This document shows positions 34,680-45,376 of a DNA stretch of 64,000 nt, piece after piece; within the stretch, counting starts at the first letter, position 1; every line of letters starts with the position of its first letter. A program made the position numbers and the translations under genes. A model generated the notes under the pieces. It was not told where the DNA came from and did not search any database. It saw only the letters and a program-made list of their open reading frames with translations. Origin of the DNA: Chelonoidis abingdonii. Its lineage: Eukaryota > Chordata > Testudines > Testudinidae. The stretch is taken from contig NC_133770.1 in NCBI RefSeq assembly GCF_003597395.2, forward strand, positions 205,325,604 through 205,389,603. The letters run 5' to 3'.

Positions 34680-36240
34680 TTTTGGTGGAGAATTGCAAAA
34701 GGGGGAATATTGATAAAGAAGCCTCAGGTATTGTAAACATTGGTGTGCACACAGCCGGCTCTATAGAGCGCAGTTCTATTTTTGGTTAACCAAAGCCTAC
34801 TGACCTCCGGAGTTTAGAAGCTTTATAAAAGAGCTCATAGAAACTTTAAGCTACAATTAATCATATCCAAAGTGTTCACTGAGAAATCAGGAGTAACAAG
34901 AGCCTATAGGGCAAGGTAAAGCTGCTTGCTGAACGAGACCAGGGGTAGCAGGATATGATAATTTCGGCTGTATCACTCGCTGCAAGGGTTCAGGGCTGAC
35001 GAAGGAAACTATACATGTTAAAAATGTTTAAGAAAAGACAAGGGAAAACAGTCTCAGAGGGAGGAATGAAGTTTGAAGGCGCTCCAACCTCACCTTTTGT
35101 AAAAGAAATAACACCCTTTAAACAATTCTTCAGAGGTATGGGCACAGTCCTTGGACTGAACAAGCCCTTGCAGATGCTTGCTCTATTTCGGATCTAGAGG
35201 ATAGAATGGCCCAATATATCCTCATATGTAAACCCCTAAATGCAGCAAAAAGAGACGCTGCAGGGATTTGGCTGCTGTGGGAGGCTTGTAATGACAACTA
35301 CCTCCGCCTAACAGCCTGTAAAGAGGAGAACTTAGTGTTTCTCGCTCTAATCCTGGGAAGGATTTTTATAGTTGGTGTATAAATTCTCGGTAGTAGTAGG
35401 CCGAGTGATACATACGGAGGCTTATTGTCTCTCCCTCTGGCCCGGAGAGGGTTAAGTTGCTCCTTCAGGAGTTAAAAAGGAAAAATTGCTCTTTCAGGAG
35501 TTGTAGGTTGCTCCTTCAGGAGTTAAAAAGGGAAACTGCTCTTTCAGAAGTTGTAAGCTGCTCTTTTAGCAATTAGGGTTTATAGTGCTTAATATTTATC
35601 AGTTTGGTTTTGTTGTGGTTAGTTGTTGCTATATCCTAAAAAAAAGCAAAACAACAGATTGGCTAGGTACTTATTAATATATAAACCCTCAACTCTGATG
35701 AAAAAGGAAGCAGCCGCAGTTTGGCTTCTATGGAAAACCTGTAATGAGGTATTCCATCAATTGGCTAAATGCAAAAATGAAAAACTGCACCAAAATTTAC
35801 AAGCCTCTGCTGCAAAAGCAGAGAAATAAAAATGTATGTAGTACACAAACCCAGTTAACTGCCCTTAAGGATGGGTACAGAGAATTAAAACAGCACTCTC
35901 AAATCTTACAGCAGCAGTAACATCAGAAAAAAAAACATTTGAGACCCCAGAAGGGACAGACTTTTGGGACCCCTCTGGAGATTGGGAAGGGGGATATTTG
36001 GGTAGATTCCTTCTCCCATGGCCAGAATGCCATTGCAACAGTAACAACAGTGCCTGCCTCTGCCTCAGACCTCCAGGCCATGGCAAAGCGGCTGGGGATT
36101 TTAAAATGAAAAAAAATTAAACTCAAAGAAATGCAACACTTAATTAGCATTTGTGCAGCCCCAAGTACCAAACACACTGAGGCAGAAACTAAACAGGGTC
36201 TGCCATGTGGGAGCACTGTGCTAATTTGTTTCTAAGCTTC
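34680..36240 (+). mobile_element. Internal region of a truncated endogenous retrovirus, gag-like remnants
   Basis: After the LTR, a plus-strand frame opens at 35015 with a lysine-rich start ('MFKKRQGKTV') and, after a frameshift near 35160, continues to about 35330 with a helix-rich stretch including 'AAGIWLLWEACND'. A related stretch, 'AAAVWLLWKTCNE', lies in the 68-codon frame 35623-35829. Roughly half of the aligned positions agree between the two. Their position right behind an LTR suggests gag, but I do not recognise the family. From 35865 on the coding signal fades; 'TPEGTDFWDPSGDWEGGY' is readable near 35941. No protease, polymerase or envelope was found. Confidence 0.55.
35455..35573 (+). 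repeat. Compound minisatellite of alternating units
   Basis: The block alternates a unit like 'TTGCTCCTTCAGGAGTTAAA' (plus AAGG...A) with a shorter 'TTGCTCTTTCAGGAGTTGTA' unit, giving two full rounds of about 52 bp and a decayed fifth piece ('CTGCTCTTTTAGCAATTAG'). Each unit contains a small hairpin (CTCCTTCAGGAG). It lies between the two gag-like segments of the ERV. Confidence 0.8.
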
Positions 36241-36739
36241 TATCTTTCAGGCTCTGAACCAGAACATCAGGAGAGCTGATACCAGCTGAAGAATTATAAA
36301 ATACCATGGTTATAGTGTCGCAACAAAGTCTGTGTTCAGTGTTCTGTGTTGCATGTTCTGTGTCTGTCTCTAGTGGTGTCCTGTGCTAGCACTGGATCCA
36401 GAAAAAAAGGAATACTACACTAGACAGGGCAAATGTCTTTTCCTCTCTCTATTTCCCCCATGTCCATCCAACTTATCAATCACCACTTGTGACCAAAAGA
36501 CGTTGGTCCCCAGTGCATCAGGTTTATTTTTTGTTAGGTTCTCTAACAGTCATTTTGTTGTTAATTTTTGTTATTAATACATTTGCTTATATTGCTAATT
36601 CCACACTTTCCTCTATGCACTCTGGTTCTACTTCCCCAAGCCCTGAAGGGTAGTTCTTGGGCCCCCATAACCTGTAAGACCTGCTCCCCATTATGTTCCT
36701 GTGCCAAGCTCAGTTTGGCTGGAATGGGGAATGGGGACA
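36241..36739. other. Intergenic DNA, possibly ERV-derived at its start
   Basis: A pyrimidine tract plus CAG ('CTATCTTTCAG') at about 36240-36250 could be an old splice acceptor of the ERV, and 'TGTTCTGTGTTGCATGTTCTG' near 36341 is locally repetitive. No gene. Confidence 0.35.
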
Positions 36740-36960
36740 TGGTGATGGTCCAGTGATTAGGGCACTAGAGTAGGACTTGGGAAACCTGGGTATAAATTTG
36801 TGGTCTACCACAAACTTCTTGTATGATCCTGGCCAAGTCACTTAGTACATCTGTGTCTCAGGTCCGCATCTGTAAAAGGGGCATAATAACATTCCCCTCC
36901 TTCACAAGTGTTGTCAAGATGAATGCATTAAAGATGCTGAGGCATTTTGATAGCATGGTG
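36740..36960 (+). repeat. MIR-type SINE (amniote CORE-SINE)
   Basis: The layout matches a MIR: tRNA-derived head 'CCAGTGATTAGGGCACTAGA' with a B-box-like 'CTGGGTATAAAT', then 'CCTGGCCAAGTCACTTAGTA', 'CTGTGTCTCAGGTCCGCATC', 'TGTAAAAGGGGCATAATAAC', and 'TTGTCAAGATGAATGCATTA'. MIRs are ancient and shared across amniotes, consistent with the divergence seen. The tail fades into unique sequence near 36960. Confidence 0.85.
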
Positions 36961-39900
36961 ATGATTGCCATATAAGTAACATAGACAGTTTTTTAAGAGG
37001 CTTGCAATAGCAGTGTAAAAAGAACATGTTGCAAAATGAGGATATGAAGACAAACTGGGAAAACACAGGCCTCTAAAGAGACAGATTCCTGCATCACTGA
37101 GATGAAATCTCTCTAAAAGAAGAAAATTGATTTCAAATGATGATTTTGCTGAGCTTATTTCCTTCCTGGGAGACTGTTGTCAGTTGTGCAAGCCTCACAT
37201 TGAGTATGTGATAGTGAAACCACTCCACGGTTCAGATTATAAATAATTAAAAGTAAGCATAATAAAATGCAAAAATCAAGAACAATAATTGCTAATAAGC
37301 AGCCTCTGTGTTTGTTCTTACATAAATTGCCTTCAGTTGTAATATTCTAATTCTAAAACTTAATTAGGACTAGTTCCAAAGTATTCATCAGTTCTGTAAC
37401 TAAGGAAACTAAGCCCTTCTCCTGCTTTCTTTCTTTCTTTTTTTTTATTATTAACATGCAGAGGCTCCAATTTTGAAGAAAGGTATTGTAAATTAATTCA
37501 GCAGTGTCACCAGACATGTAATTCCCAGTGTTTAAGAAAGCATACAGCAAGCTCAAACCCAGGTATTTTCATATTGTGTGGATCAAAGATAATGTGCAAA
37601 TAACACAGAGGGCGTTTCATCCAAGGATCTTGAGGCACTTACAAAAGTAAGTATGTAGTAACACCATCACTATTTTAGAGATGGAGAACCTAAGCCTAGA
37701 GAGATGTGACTTTTCCACACTCATATATGGAGTTAGTGGCAGACATGTAGGATGGTGTTCCATCCAGTGCATGGGGCGCACCTGTCCATGGAACCAGAGG
37801 CAACTGTCACCAATTTATTTTAATCTCTTCAGCTCTCTTAGATGATTCTTTCCTCCTCCTCTCTCAAGATCCAAGTATAGATTTGGAGGAGAAGATTGTT
37901 CAAGTTATTTCTGGAATAATAATGTTCTCAGCTATTTCAAACAATCCAAGAGCTTCCAGGGGTCTAAGCATTTCTGGACTCCTGCTGAAAGTTGTCTCCG
38001 TTCCCACCACCACACCAATTGAAATGGTGCCACTGCACAAAATTGTGCAAAGTGAGTGAGTGAGTTCAGTGCACCCACTGAACTAAGAGGCTACATCTGT
38101 CCTGGGATGAGACTCTTAATGCCCATTCTTGCAAGACGGGGTGCAACCAGAATTTTCCTATGGAGGGGGCCCAGTACTCTTCCCATGCAGTCCTGCACCC
38201 AGCCCCACATACTCCCTTACCCCAGGCTCACACCCAGCCCTGAGCTCTACCGCTGCCCCATGCCCGATCCTGAGCTCTCATTCCTACATGATGGTATCCT
38301 TTGCTGTGCAGGGGAAGCCATAGCTAGCAAATATTTTCATTTGCCCAATTGATGTGAAAAGCTGACACATTAGCTTTATGGGAAAAATGTATTCATTTGA
38401 GGCTGTGACCTTGCTAACAGCTACGCACATGTGTTGGCTGCCTTCTTGGCTGACATACCAAGGACTGAATGGAGGTCCTGTAGAATTAAAAGCATGAGCT
38501 GCTCCAGCTTGTGCTAAACAACTGAGGCTGTCTAATGGGTGTGATGACAGACTTATATCCTCTGTAGACCAGGCACAGGGTGGGAGCAGTATCAGGGGTA
38601 TGCTGATGCTTAATATTACTGATTTGAGCAGTCCAGCTACTCACTTCAGGGGTTCAGCACATGTATAAGTGTCTTCAGAGTGAGAGCTAAAGGAGGAAAG
38701 TTAAAAATGGCGATAAAAGAGGAGAAGAGAAAGCCTCAGTACAGCTCTAAAAGAACTACAGGGTGGTTATGACGGCTGCTTTCTCTAGTCCTTGAGGGCT
38801 TGCCAAGCCTTTTAGCTTTAGAACAGGGACTCGAGAGAAAATTTTAAAATGTTTTTTGATTAGAAGAAGCCCTCATTTTTGAGAGAGAGAGAAAAAGGCT
38901 GCTGCACCTGTAAAAATGATGAGCCTATGGAAAGGTAGAAAGAAAGAAAAGTCCCATTAGAGGGACAGAACAGTGCACTTATAAAGGGAACAGGATTGTT
39001 GCTCCAGGGAAGGTTGTTTATGGTTTCAGGAGGGTAAGTGAAAGATGGAATAGATCAGTGTAGAATCAGGAAAAGTTAATAGAAAACTTTCCCTTTGTTC
39101 TCTTATTAAAAGTTAAGATGGAAAAAATGTGTGAAGAATAATGTATAGAATACAATGGTAACCATATCAAACTTTCCCACCGATTTGTTTGATTCTTGCT
39201 GCCTAGCTAAAGAACAGACTCGACTACTTCTTTTATTAACTGAAAGTGTGGTAGGCGCTGAACAGATGTATATGAAGACACGAGCCTTCTGCTCCACTGC
39301 CGTGCACTTTTTGCAGCCATTTACACATTTGCAAAGTGCATGTTAGATGCTAGGGAATCACAATGAGATCATTTTAAACACACTTTGGAATTGTTGGATG
39401 AAATTTACCCCATATAAAGCCCATGAACCACTTTAATCCATGTAAAGCCTCCAAATTCCTGGGATTAGACTAAATCTCTATAATCCTATATTTAATTATT
39501 TAAACATCCTATGGTATGTCTACTCTTAGCATTTTTCTATTGAATGTGAACAAACGATGCTGGGATTTTCCAGAGAGCCTAAGGGAGTTGGACCCCTTCC
39601 TCTTTTGAAAATCCAAGCAGGAGGTAGCTATGCCAACATGGTTTATTTACTCTCAGTAAATAATGATTTTCCATCTTTTGAAATATTTTGTATCTGATGT
39701 AATATTAGTTTCTGCATTTTGTGGGTTTCATTTTTATAAAAGAAAATATCTAATAAACTGGCACCCCCAGTTTAAAATGGTCTCTTAAGCAACAGCACAA
39801 ATGTCCCAACTGGACTTAGTGGAGGGAAAGATATTACAATCTTTGGAAAAGGGGAAAGAGGGAAGGCAGGTTCAGCTCCCCAGGAGCTTTCCCCTGCCCT

Positions 39901-40393
39901 CCACATGGTAGTATCATGTCTTGGTAGGCTGGGGTAGGGGTGAAGGTGAGGTTTCTCCATATGCCCCTGTCACTCATTTGGCTGGTCTGTGAGGAAAAAG
40001 AGAATTGATTAGCTCTTGCAGCCCACCCCAACCCACTGCTGTATATGAAGCCCTCACAGATATGCAAATCCATCCTTGTGGCTGTGTTCCATTCTGCTGC
40101 TGTGTCATGATAAATGAACATTAATATTTCTGGTCCAAAAAAAGATGGCTTCATTTTCCCAGTTAGCTTAATCAGAAATTTCACTTTACCTTGTTAAAAC
40201 ATATCATATCATGACAATTCAAATCAATCCCTCTTTACAGAAGGAGATTATTATCCCCCTTACTTTACTTCCCCTTCACAAGCATTAACATTTTCCTCGA
40301 TGTTTAAAAAAAAATATTCTCACTGAATTCTCACAGGCTGCAGATAGTCCAGGTAACTCATCACCCTGCTGTCATACATAAAATTATCCCAGG
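36961..40393. other. Intergenic DNA, no gene seen
   Basis: A segment at about 37600-37745 ('TTTTAGAGATGGAGAACCTA' then 'GAGTTAGTGGCAGACA') resembles the 3' half of a MIR or L2. At 38118-38295 a C-rich stretch has the style of an eroded DNA transposon but lacks ends. No gene. Confidence 0.45.
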
Positions 40394-40570
40394 CTTAGTC
40401 TGCACTTGAAAAGGTTTGCCAGTATAACTTATACCAGAAAACCTTCTACTGTAGCTACATCTTATACCGGCATAGCTTATACAATCTAAATAAGTTATAC
40501 TGGCAAACAAGAGTAGAATAAGCTGCATCTACACTGGGGCTTTTGCCAGTAAAGACATCTGTAAAAATTA
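40394..40570. mobile_element. MITE with TCTACACT-type ends
   Basis: The left end 'GGCTTAGTCTGCACTTG' and an inner right motif 'GCATCTACACTGGGGC' fit the group of DNA transposons with 'GTCTACACT' termini in this window. Internal 'TATACCGGCATAGCTTATAC' and 'TAAGTTATACTGGCAAAC' form inverted sub-repeats of 'GCCAGTATAACTTATACC'. No coding capacity; borders are approximate. Confidence 0.6.
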
Positions 40571-42196
40571 AATAAAAATCTTATCTATAAATGACATTAA
40601 TATACCATGGAAAAGATTCTAATATCCTGGCCTCAGTAAGCCATATTATTTTATTTAACCAGCCACAAGCAAATGAAATACCTGCAACAAAATATCCACT
40701 TAGTTAACTACATTTCCCAGAAGACCATGGAGTTTAGGGTCAAAGTTCACACTTCAGTCCCAATATATAAAAGGCTCCAGCTTCCTACTGTGCTCCATTA
40801 CAAACAGGTCTAAACTACAAGGAGGATATCAACAGTTTGCAAGTGTTCTTTGCCTGCAGTGGTGTATAAGCAACTCTGCAATCCAATTTGTGAACAGTAC
40901 AAGGTACCTTTAAGTAATACCTAAAACAATACATTTTTACCCTTGCTCTCTGGTTTGCATATCTCTTAATTACTTTTTTCTGAGAAACCAAACTCATTTA
41001 AAATACTGAAGTCCTCTTAAAGAAAAAGCTTTAGATCTTTTATCATGCTATTTAGTTACAATAATCCCAGTGAAATATCAATGTTTCTAAATTATTTTAA
41101 AATATAATAGGAAGTCTGCTAGCTCTTAAAAAAAAAAACACTCCCATTCATTCACATAACACTCCCTCCCTGCCCCCCTCCCACACACACATAAATATGT
41201 ATCCTAGTAGTGATCAGTTTCCTGTCATATGCGGATTACCACCCATCCAGGTAGTTACTGACACAATATTTTAAGTAAAATTTGGACCAAAAATAAGTAA
41301 TAGTAGTTCCATTTCCTTATAGTTAGGAAAATGCAAAATTCTATAAAGAAACCTTGGCTTAAGGAAGGGGCAATGTGTGATATCACTAAGAAGCCAAACC
41401 ATGCCTAGTAAAGCTTCATAATTGTTGCTGAGTCAAGTGTAGTGGACCAAATGTATGTATGTTAGCTAAGTGAATTACTTCATCAGTTTTGATGGCTATA
41501 TGAATTGACCTACACGGGGCTATGTGGAAACTTTAAAACCCAGAAGTAAGGTTCTTATGAAACTGGTAAGTGTAGGATAGGAAGAGATCAGATACCAAAA
41601 CTAGGGTAAGTAGTGCTGGTCACGGGGGGTGATGTAGCTAATTTTGTGATGGAAAATTGGTATTAAAAGGGTTACAAATGCACACAGTTTTGTCGAGTGA
41701 TTCAGTGATGTTTGACAGTTTGTTGAAGCTGAAAGGCTTTGGCTGAAATAAAGAGTGAGATGTGTAGAGAAAATACTGAGGGTGTGGTAGCAAGGGAGAA
41801 AGATGTATTCAATAGTGATCAGGTTTATGACTGAAGAATATACCTCAGAATCACTGGCAACAGCTGTTTCCTGTGTCTGTAAACATTTTAGTGTTGATGG
41901 CGAGCCCTGTGAATTGTACAGTCCATGACAAATATAAACCTGTCTTCGTGTGACACTAATCTCATCAACCTCCTCAAACAATGTTTGTCCTAGTCTATGT
42001 CCCTCACTGACCAAACGTATGTCTAAACACAGACTAAAAAAAGTTATAAAAGTTTACTATCAAATTTGTTTCAGTTTCTTTATATCACCTTAATCAAAAT
42101 CTCTTTAAAAATGGAAAGTTTTCTAATATTTCCCACTTTATCCTTGTCTGAGCGTTTCCTCTTCCAAAATGAGCTTGGTAGTGTCTCTACTCCTAA
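40571..42196. other. AT-rich intergenic DNA, no gene seen
   Basis: The longest open frame (41601-42014 minus, 137 codons) has no domain and lacks codon regularity. A 'CCCCCCTCCCACACACACAT' tract lies near 41172-41192. No mobile element was recognised. Confidence 0.5.
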
Positions 42197-42915
42197 TACA
42201 GTAGAACCTCAGCATTTTGGACACTTCAGGAATGGAGGTTGTTTGTAACTCTGAAGTCCATAACCTCTTGTTCAGTGATGGGGTGGGGCTGCAGCTATGG
42301 GGTCAATTCAGGGCTTCAGCCCCACGGCTCTGCTCCAGGTTTCAACCTTGCAGAGAGCACCAGGGCTCAAGGCTTCAGCCCCATGGCTCCATTCCCAGTT
42401 TCCGCTCCACGGAGGGCACTGGGGCTCAGCTTCTCATGACTCCACTCCAGGTTTCAGCAGGGGGCAAGCCAGAGATCAGGGCTTTAGCTACAGGGGAAGC
42501 ACTGAAGCTGAAACCAGCACTCTCCCAGTAGCTAAAGCCCGAAGTCCCAGTGCCCTCTGTGAGGCTAAAGCCTGGAACAGAACTGCAGGGCTGAAGCATT
42601 GAGCCCTAGAGCACCTCCTGGGTCTAAAGCCCTGACCCCCCTCAACCTGTGGCTGCAGTCCCACGCCCCTCATGCTTGAAGTCTGGAGCCCACCAGGACT
42701 AAGGCTCTGAGACCCTCCCCCCGCCCCCGCCTGCTGGTCCCTGGAGTTTTTATAGTATGTTGAAGAGGGGCTTCCGAAAGAGAGAGATTGAGAACCCCTG
42801 CAGTACGGTATTTGCTAGCTTTTTTTCTCTGCTGCTGCCTGATGACTTCCACATGGTGTCCAGTCGACCGGTCAGTCCATAACTCTGGTGTTTGTATCTT
42901 TGAGGTTCTACTATA
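42197..42915. mobile_element. Tigger/mariner-like element with TA duplication and nested insertion
   Basis: The element spans 42199-42913 with ends 'CAGTAGAACCTCA' and 'TGAGGTTCTACTA', flanked by TA on both sides (42197-42198 and 42914-42915), as expected for Tc1/mariner-type elements. The outer parts also pair: 'GTTTGTAACTCTGAAGTCC' on the left and 'AACTCTGGTGTTTGTA' reversed on the right. The interior has been replaced by a GC-rich block (about 42270-42800) with its own hAT-like end 'GAGAACCCCTG' at 42800. Confidence 0.85.
42315..42560. repeat. Degenerate GC-rich minisatellite inside the Tigger-like element
   Basis: Units of about 55-60 bp share the pattern 'GGCTTCAGCCCCACGGCTC' / 'GGCTTCAGCCCCATGGCTCC', then 'CCAGGTTTCA' or 'CCAGTTTCCG', then 'GGGCACTGGGGCTCA'. 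Two units are clear, a third is decayed and later copies appear in inverted sense ('CTAAAGCCCGAAGTCCCAGT'). The repetition produces overlapping open frames on both strands that are not genes. Confidence 0.65.
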
Positions 42916-44397
42916 AAAAGAAGGATCTTCCAGCACTCAATCTTTCCCTTCAGAGAGAGAAAGTGCATGCATGAGTGATTTTTGATTTTTGAATGGCCCA
43001 ATTTATTGCATTCTATGCTACAGGCACTTCTTTTTAAGTTGTGCTTGGTGCAACCATATGTCTGTGTGTTCAAAAGAATGGACCGATCTTAGAACATGAA
43101 AGTACCACTCACCTGATTACATGGCTAAAAACAGGTCCATCATGTGGATTATTTAAACCAATGCTTCCACTGTATCATGTCTTCCACTTGTGGCACTGCA
43201 GTATTTGTGCGATAAAAAGTATTGTATTTTTCCTTCTCAGAAAGGTGGTTGCAGAGAGGAAATGTTTATTATCACTCATGTTTGCATAGCATGTATTCAA
43301 AGTACCTGGTGAGAGGTAAATAGCAAAAATGTCATTGCATTTAGTTGAACAAGCTCTGGGAAATCAGTAAGGGTTGAGAGAAATTTACGAAGGGACATCC
43401 ATTGTGCATTCATCTCTTTAAAAAAAATTAAGACTGAAAAATAGTTTCTTTTCAATATATATGGAGTACAGAATTATACTATGTCTGCCTTCTCAATACT
43501 TTTGTAAGTTTTTTAACTTTATTTTTCCACCCCGCTTGATTCCTGTTATCTGGTCAGTTTGCCATTTGTTCTGCTGTTGTTGTTTGACCTTGCCTACTGG
43601 ATCCTTGGTAGTCACTAGAAAGATGTTTTGTTTTTGCTAATCTCTTGTCCACTGGTCAATCAGTTGACACTGTTCAGCTTTGTTTGTCCCTTGTCAGCTT
43701 GGACATTGTTGACAGAATGTTGGGAGTATGTTTTGTGTCTCTGAATAATCCTACCTAAAACTTGCAGTTTCCTTCACAAGTTACTATTTCTGCCATGTTA
43801 ATATGGGAAATTTCACTGCAGTATTGAGGTCTTAGTTTAGAAAGATGTTGAAACAGCAGTTCTATTAGAGCGCACGTAGACACTTGAAGGATGATACAAT
43901 ATGCTGTAATATTGAATTGGTTACTGATACAACTTGTGTTGCTTCCTATTTTCACTTGATGTTAAGGAATGTTTTCCTGAATGAACTATGACCAGAATTG
44001 TGGAAGATATTGAGTTTTATCAGCAAAATTACTGAGCACAGAGGCTTGCTTTCAAGTATTCCACACAGCATACTAGAAATAAAAAGCAACTGGCCCAGTT
44101 ATGTCAGCTGCTCTCACAGCTCCCCCTCTGCAGTGAAGAGGCAGAAAGCCTTTGCACCAAGGAAGATAAATTGAGCATAAACAGACCGTGGTTCTCAATT
44201 GCTGCTTATTGACCAATTTTCTGCTGGAACCTTGAAGGCTAGTGATTCTTGTGTTTTTTTATAATCCATGTTTACTTTTTGCCACCAGTGTCAGTCCAAA
44301 GAGCTGAAGAAAAAATATTTTAGTTTGTGAGGGCAGTTTAAAGGGTAACAAAAATATGACAGAAATTAGCAACCTACCATTTTCTGGACCAACTTTT
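42916..44397. other. Intergenic DNA, no gene seen
   Basis: Only short open frames with no recognisable domain. No repeat was identified. Confidence 0.5.
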
Positions 44398-44704
44398 CTC
44401 CTTCCCAGGGCCACTCAGGGTGGGGGCAAATGGGGCAATTTGCCCCAGGCCCCGGGCCCTGCAGAAGCCCCCACAAGAGTATTTCGGGACCCCTGGAGCG
44501 GCGGGGTCCTTCACTTGCTCTGGGGGCCCCAGAAAACTCTCGCAGGGCCTGGGCCCCCGGACTTCTTCTGCTCCGGGTCTTCAGCGGCGGGGGCCCCCAC
44601 TGCAGGTCTTCGGGGCACTTCAGCAGCGGGTCCCGAAGCGGAAGGACCCCCCGCCGCCGAAGACCTCAGGCTCCCTGAATCCTCTGGGCGGCCCTGCTCC
44701 TTCC
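44398..44704. mobile_element. hAT-type element with perfect 8-bp target duplication
   Basis: The element spans 44406-44696 (291 bp), starting 'CAGGGCCACTCAGGG' and ending 'CTCTGGGCGGCCCTG'. CTCCTTCC flanks both sides (44398-44405 and 44697-44704). The right inner sequence 'GGCTCCCTGAATCCTCTGGG' is the reverse complement of the left end of the element at 12947-13122, so they are one family; this one is longer with an extra GC-rich core. Open frames in it (44356-44835) are by-products of GC content. Confidence 0.93.
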
Positions 44705-45376
44705 TTTATTTTACCATTAGAAGAGTTAAAAGCATTGCTTCTATTTTTGCTGACTGCTTCACAGTTTTGTTAACCACAGATTTTCCAAATAAAGCTCTTA
44801 CTGATACGAGCTGCCTATTTCAGGACTTAGATTAAGATTCACCCAGAGTATAGCTAATTCACTTCGTAATTTATTAAGGCAGGGGACAGTTTAATTCAGC
44901 AGATTTTTTTCATTTTACTGCAGGATAACATTCCTTAAATACAACTAAATATAGAAAATTAGTAATCTTAGTGTGAAATTGAAGAGGGAAACAGCTGGAA
45001 TACAGAATAACGGGACTTTTAGGTAAAGTGAATTATAAAATAGTAAACCATGTGATTTCACAAGTATCAAATTGAGCACATATGGCCCTGATCCTACAAA
45101 CACTTACACATCTGAATACTCTGATTGAATTCAAGTGTTTGCAATGTTGAGGACTCTGGTTAGAAGTTGGGCTGCCGAAGTAATTTGTGGACTCTAGAGA
45201 AATTAGTATGTCTGGGCTATTTTATGCAACCCGGTCATCATATGCCAGACTACCATCTCCATACAAGTGGTGACCAGGGGACTCTTCAAAACACAATCTA
45301 CATTTTAACTATTTAAATAGGAAAGTTCTGAGCTAACTGTATTTCACTCAATGGGAATAGTTGTGGTATAGTCTAA
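44705..45376. other. AT-rich intergenic DNA, no gene seen
   Basis: No feature recognised. Confidence 0.5.

Noticed and set aside
44356..44835. 159-codon plus-strand open frame
   Set aside because: It runs through a hAT element with a proven target duplication and its non-homologous flanks, so it is fortuitous.
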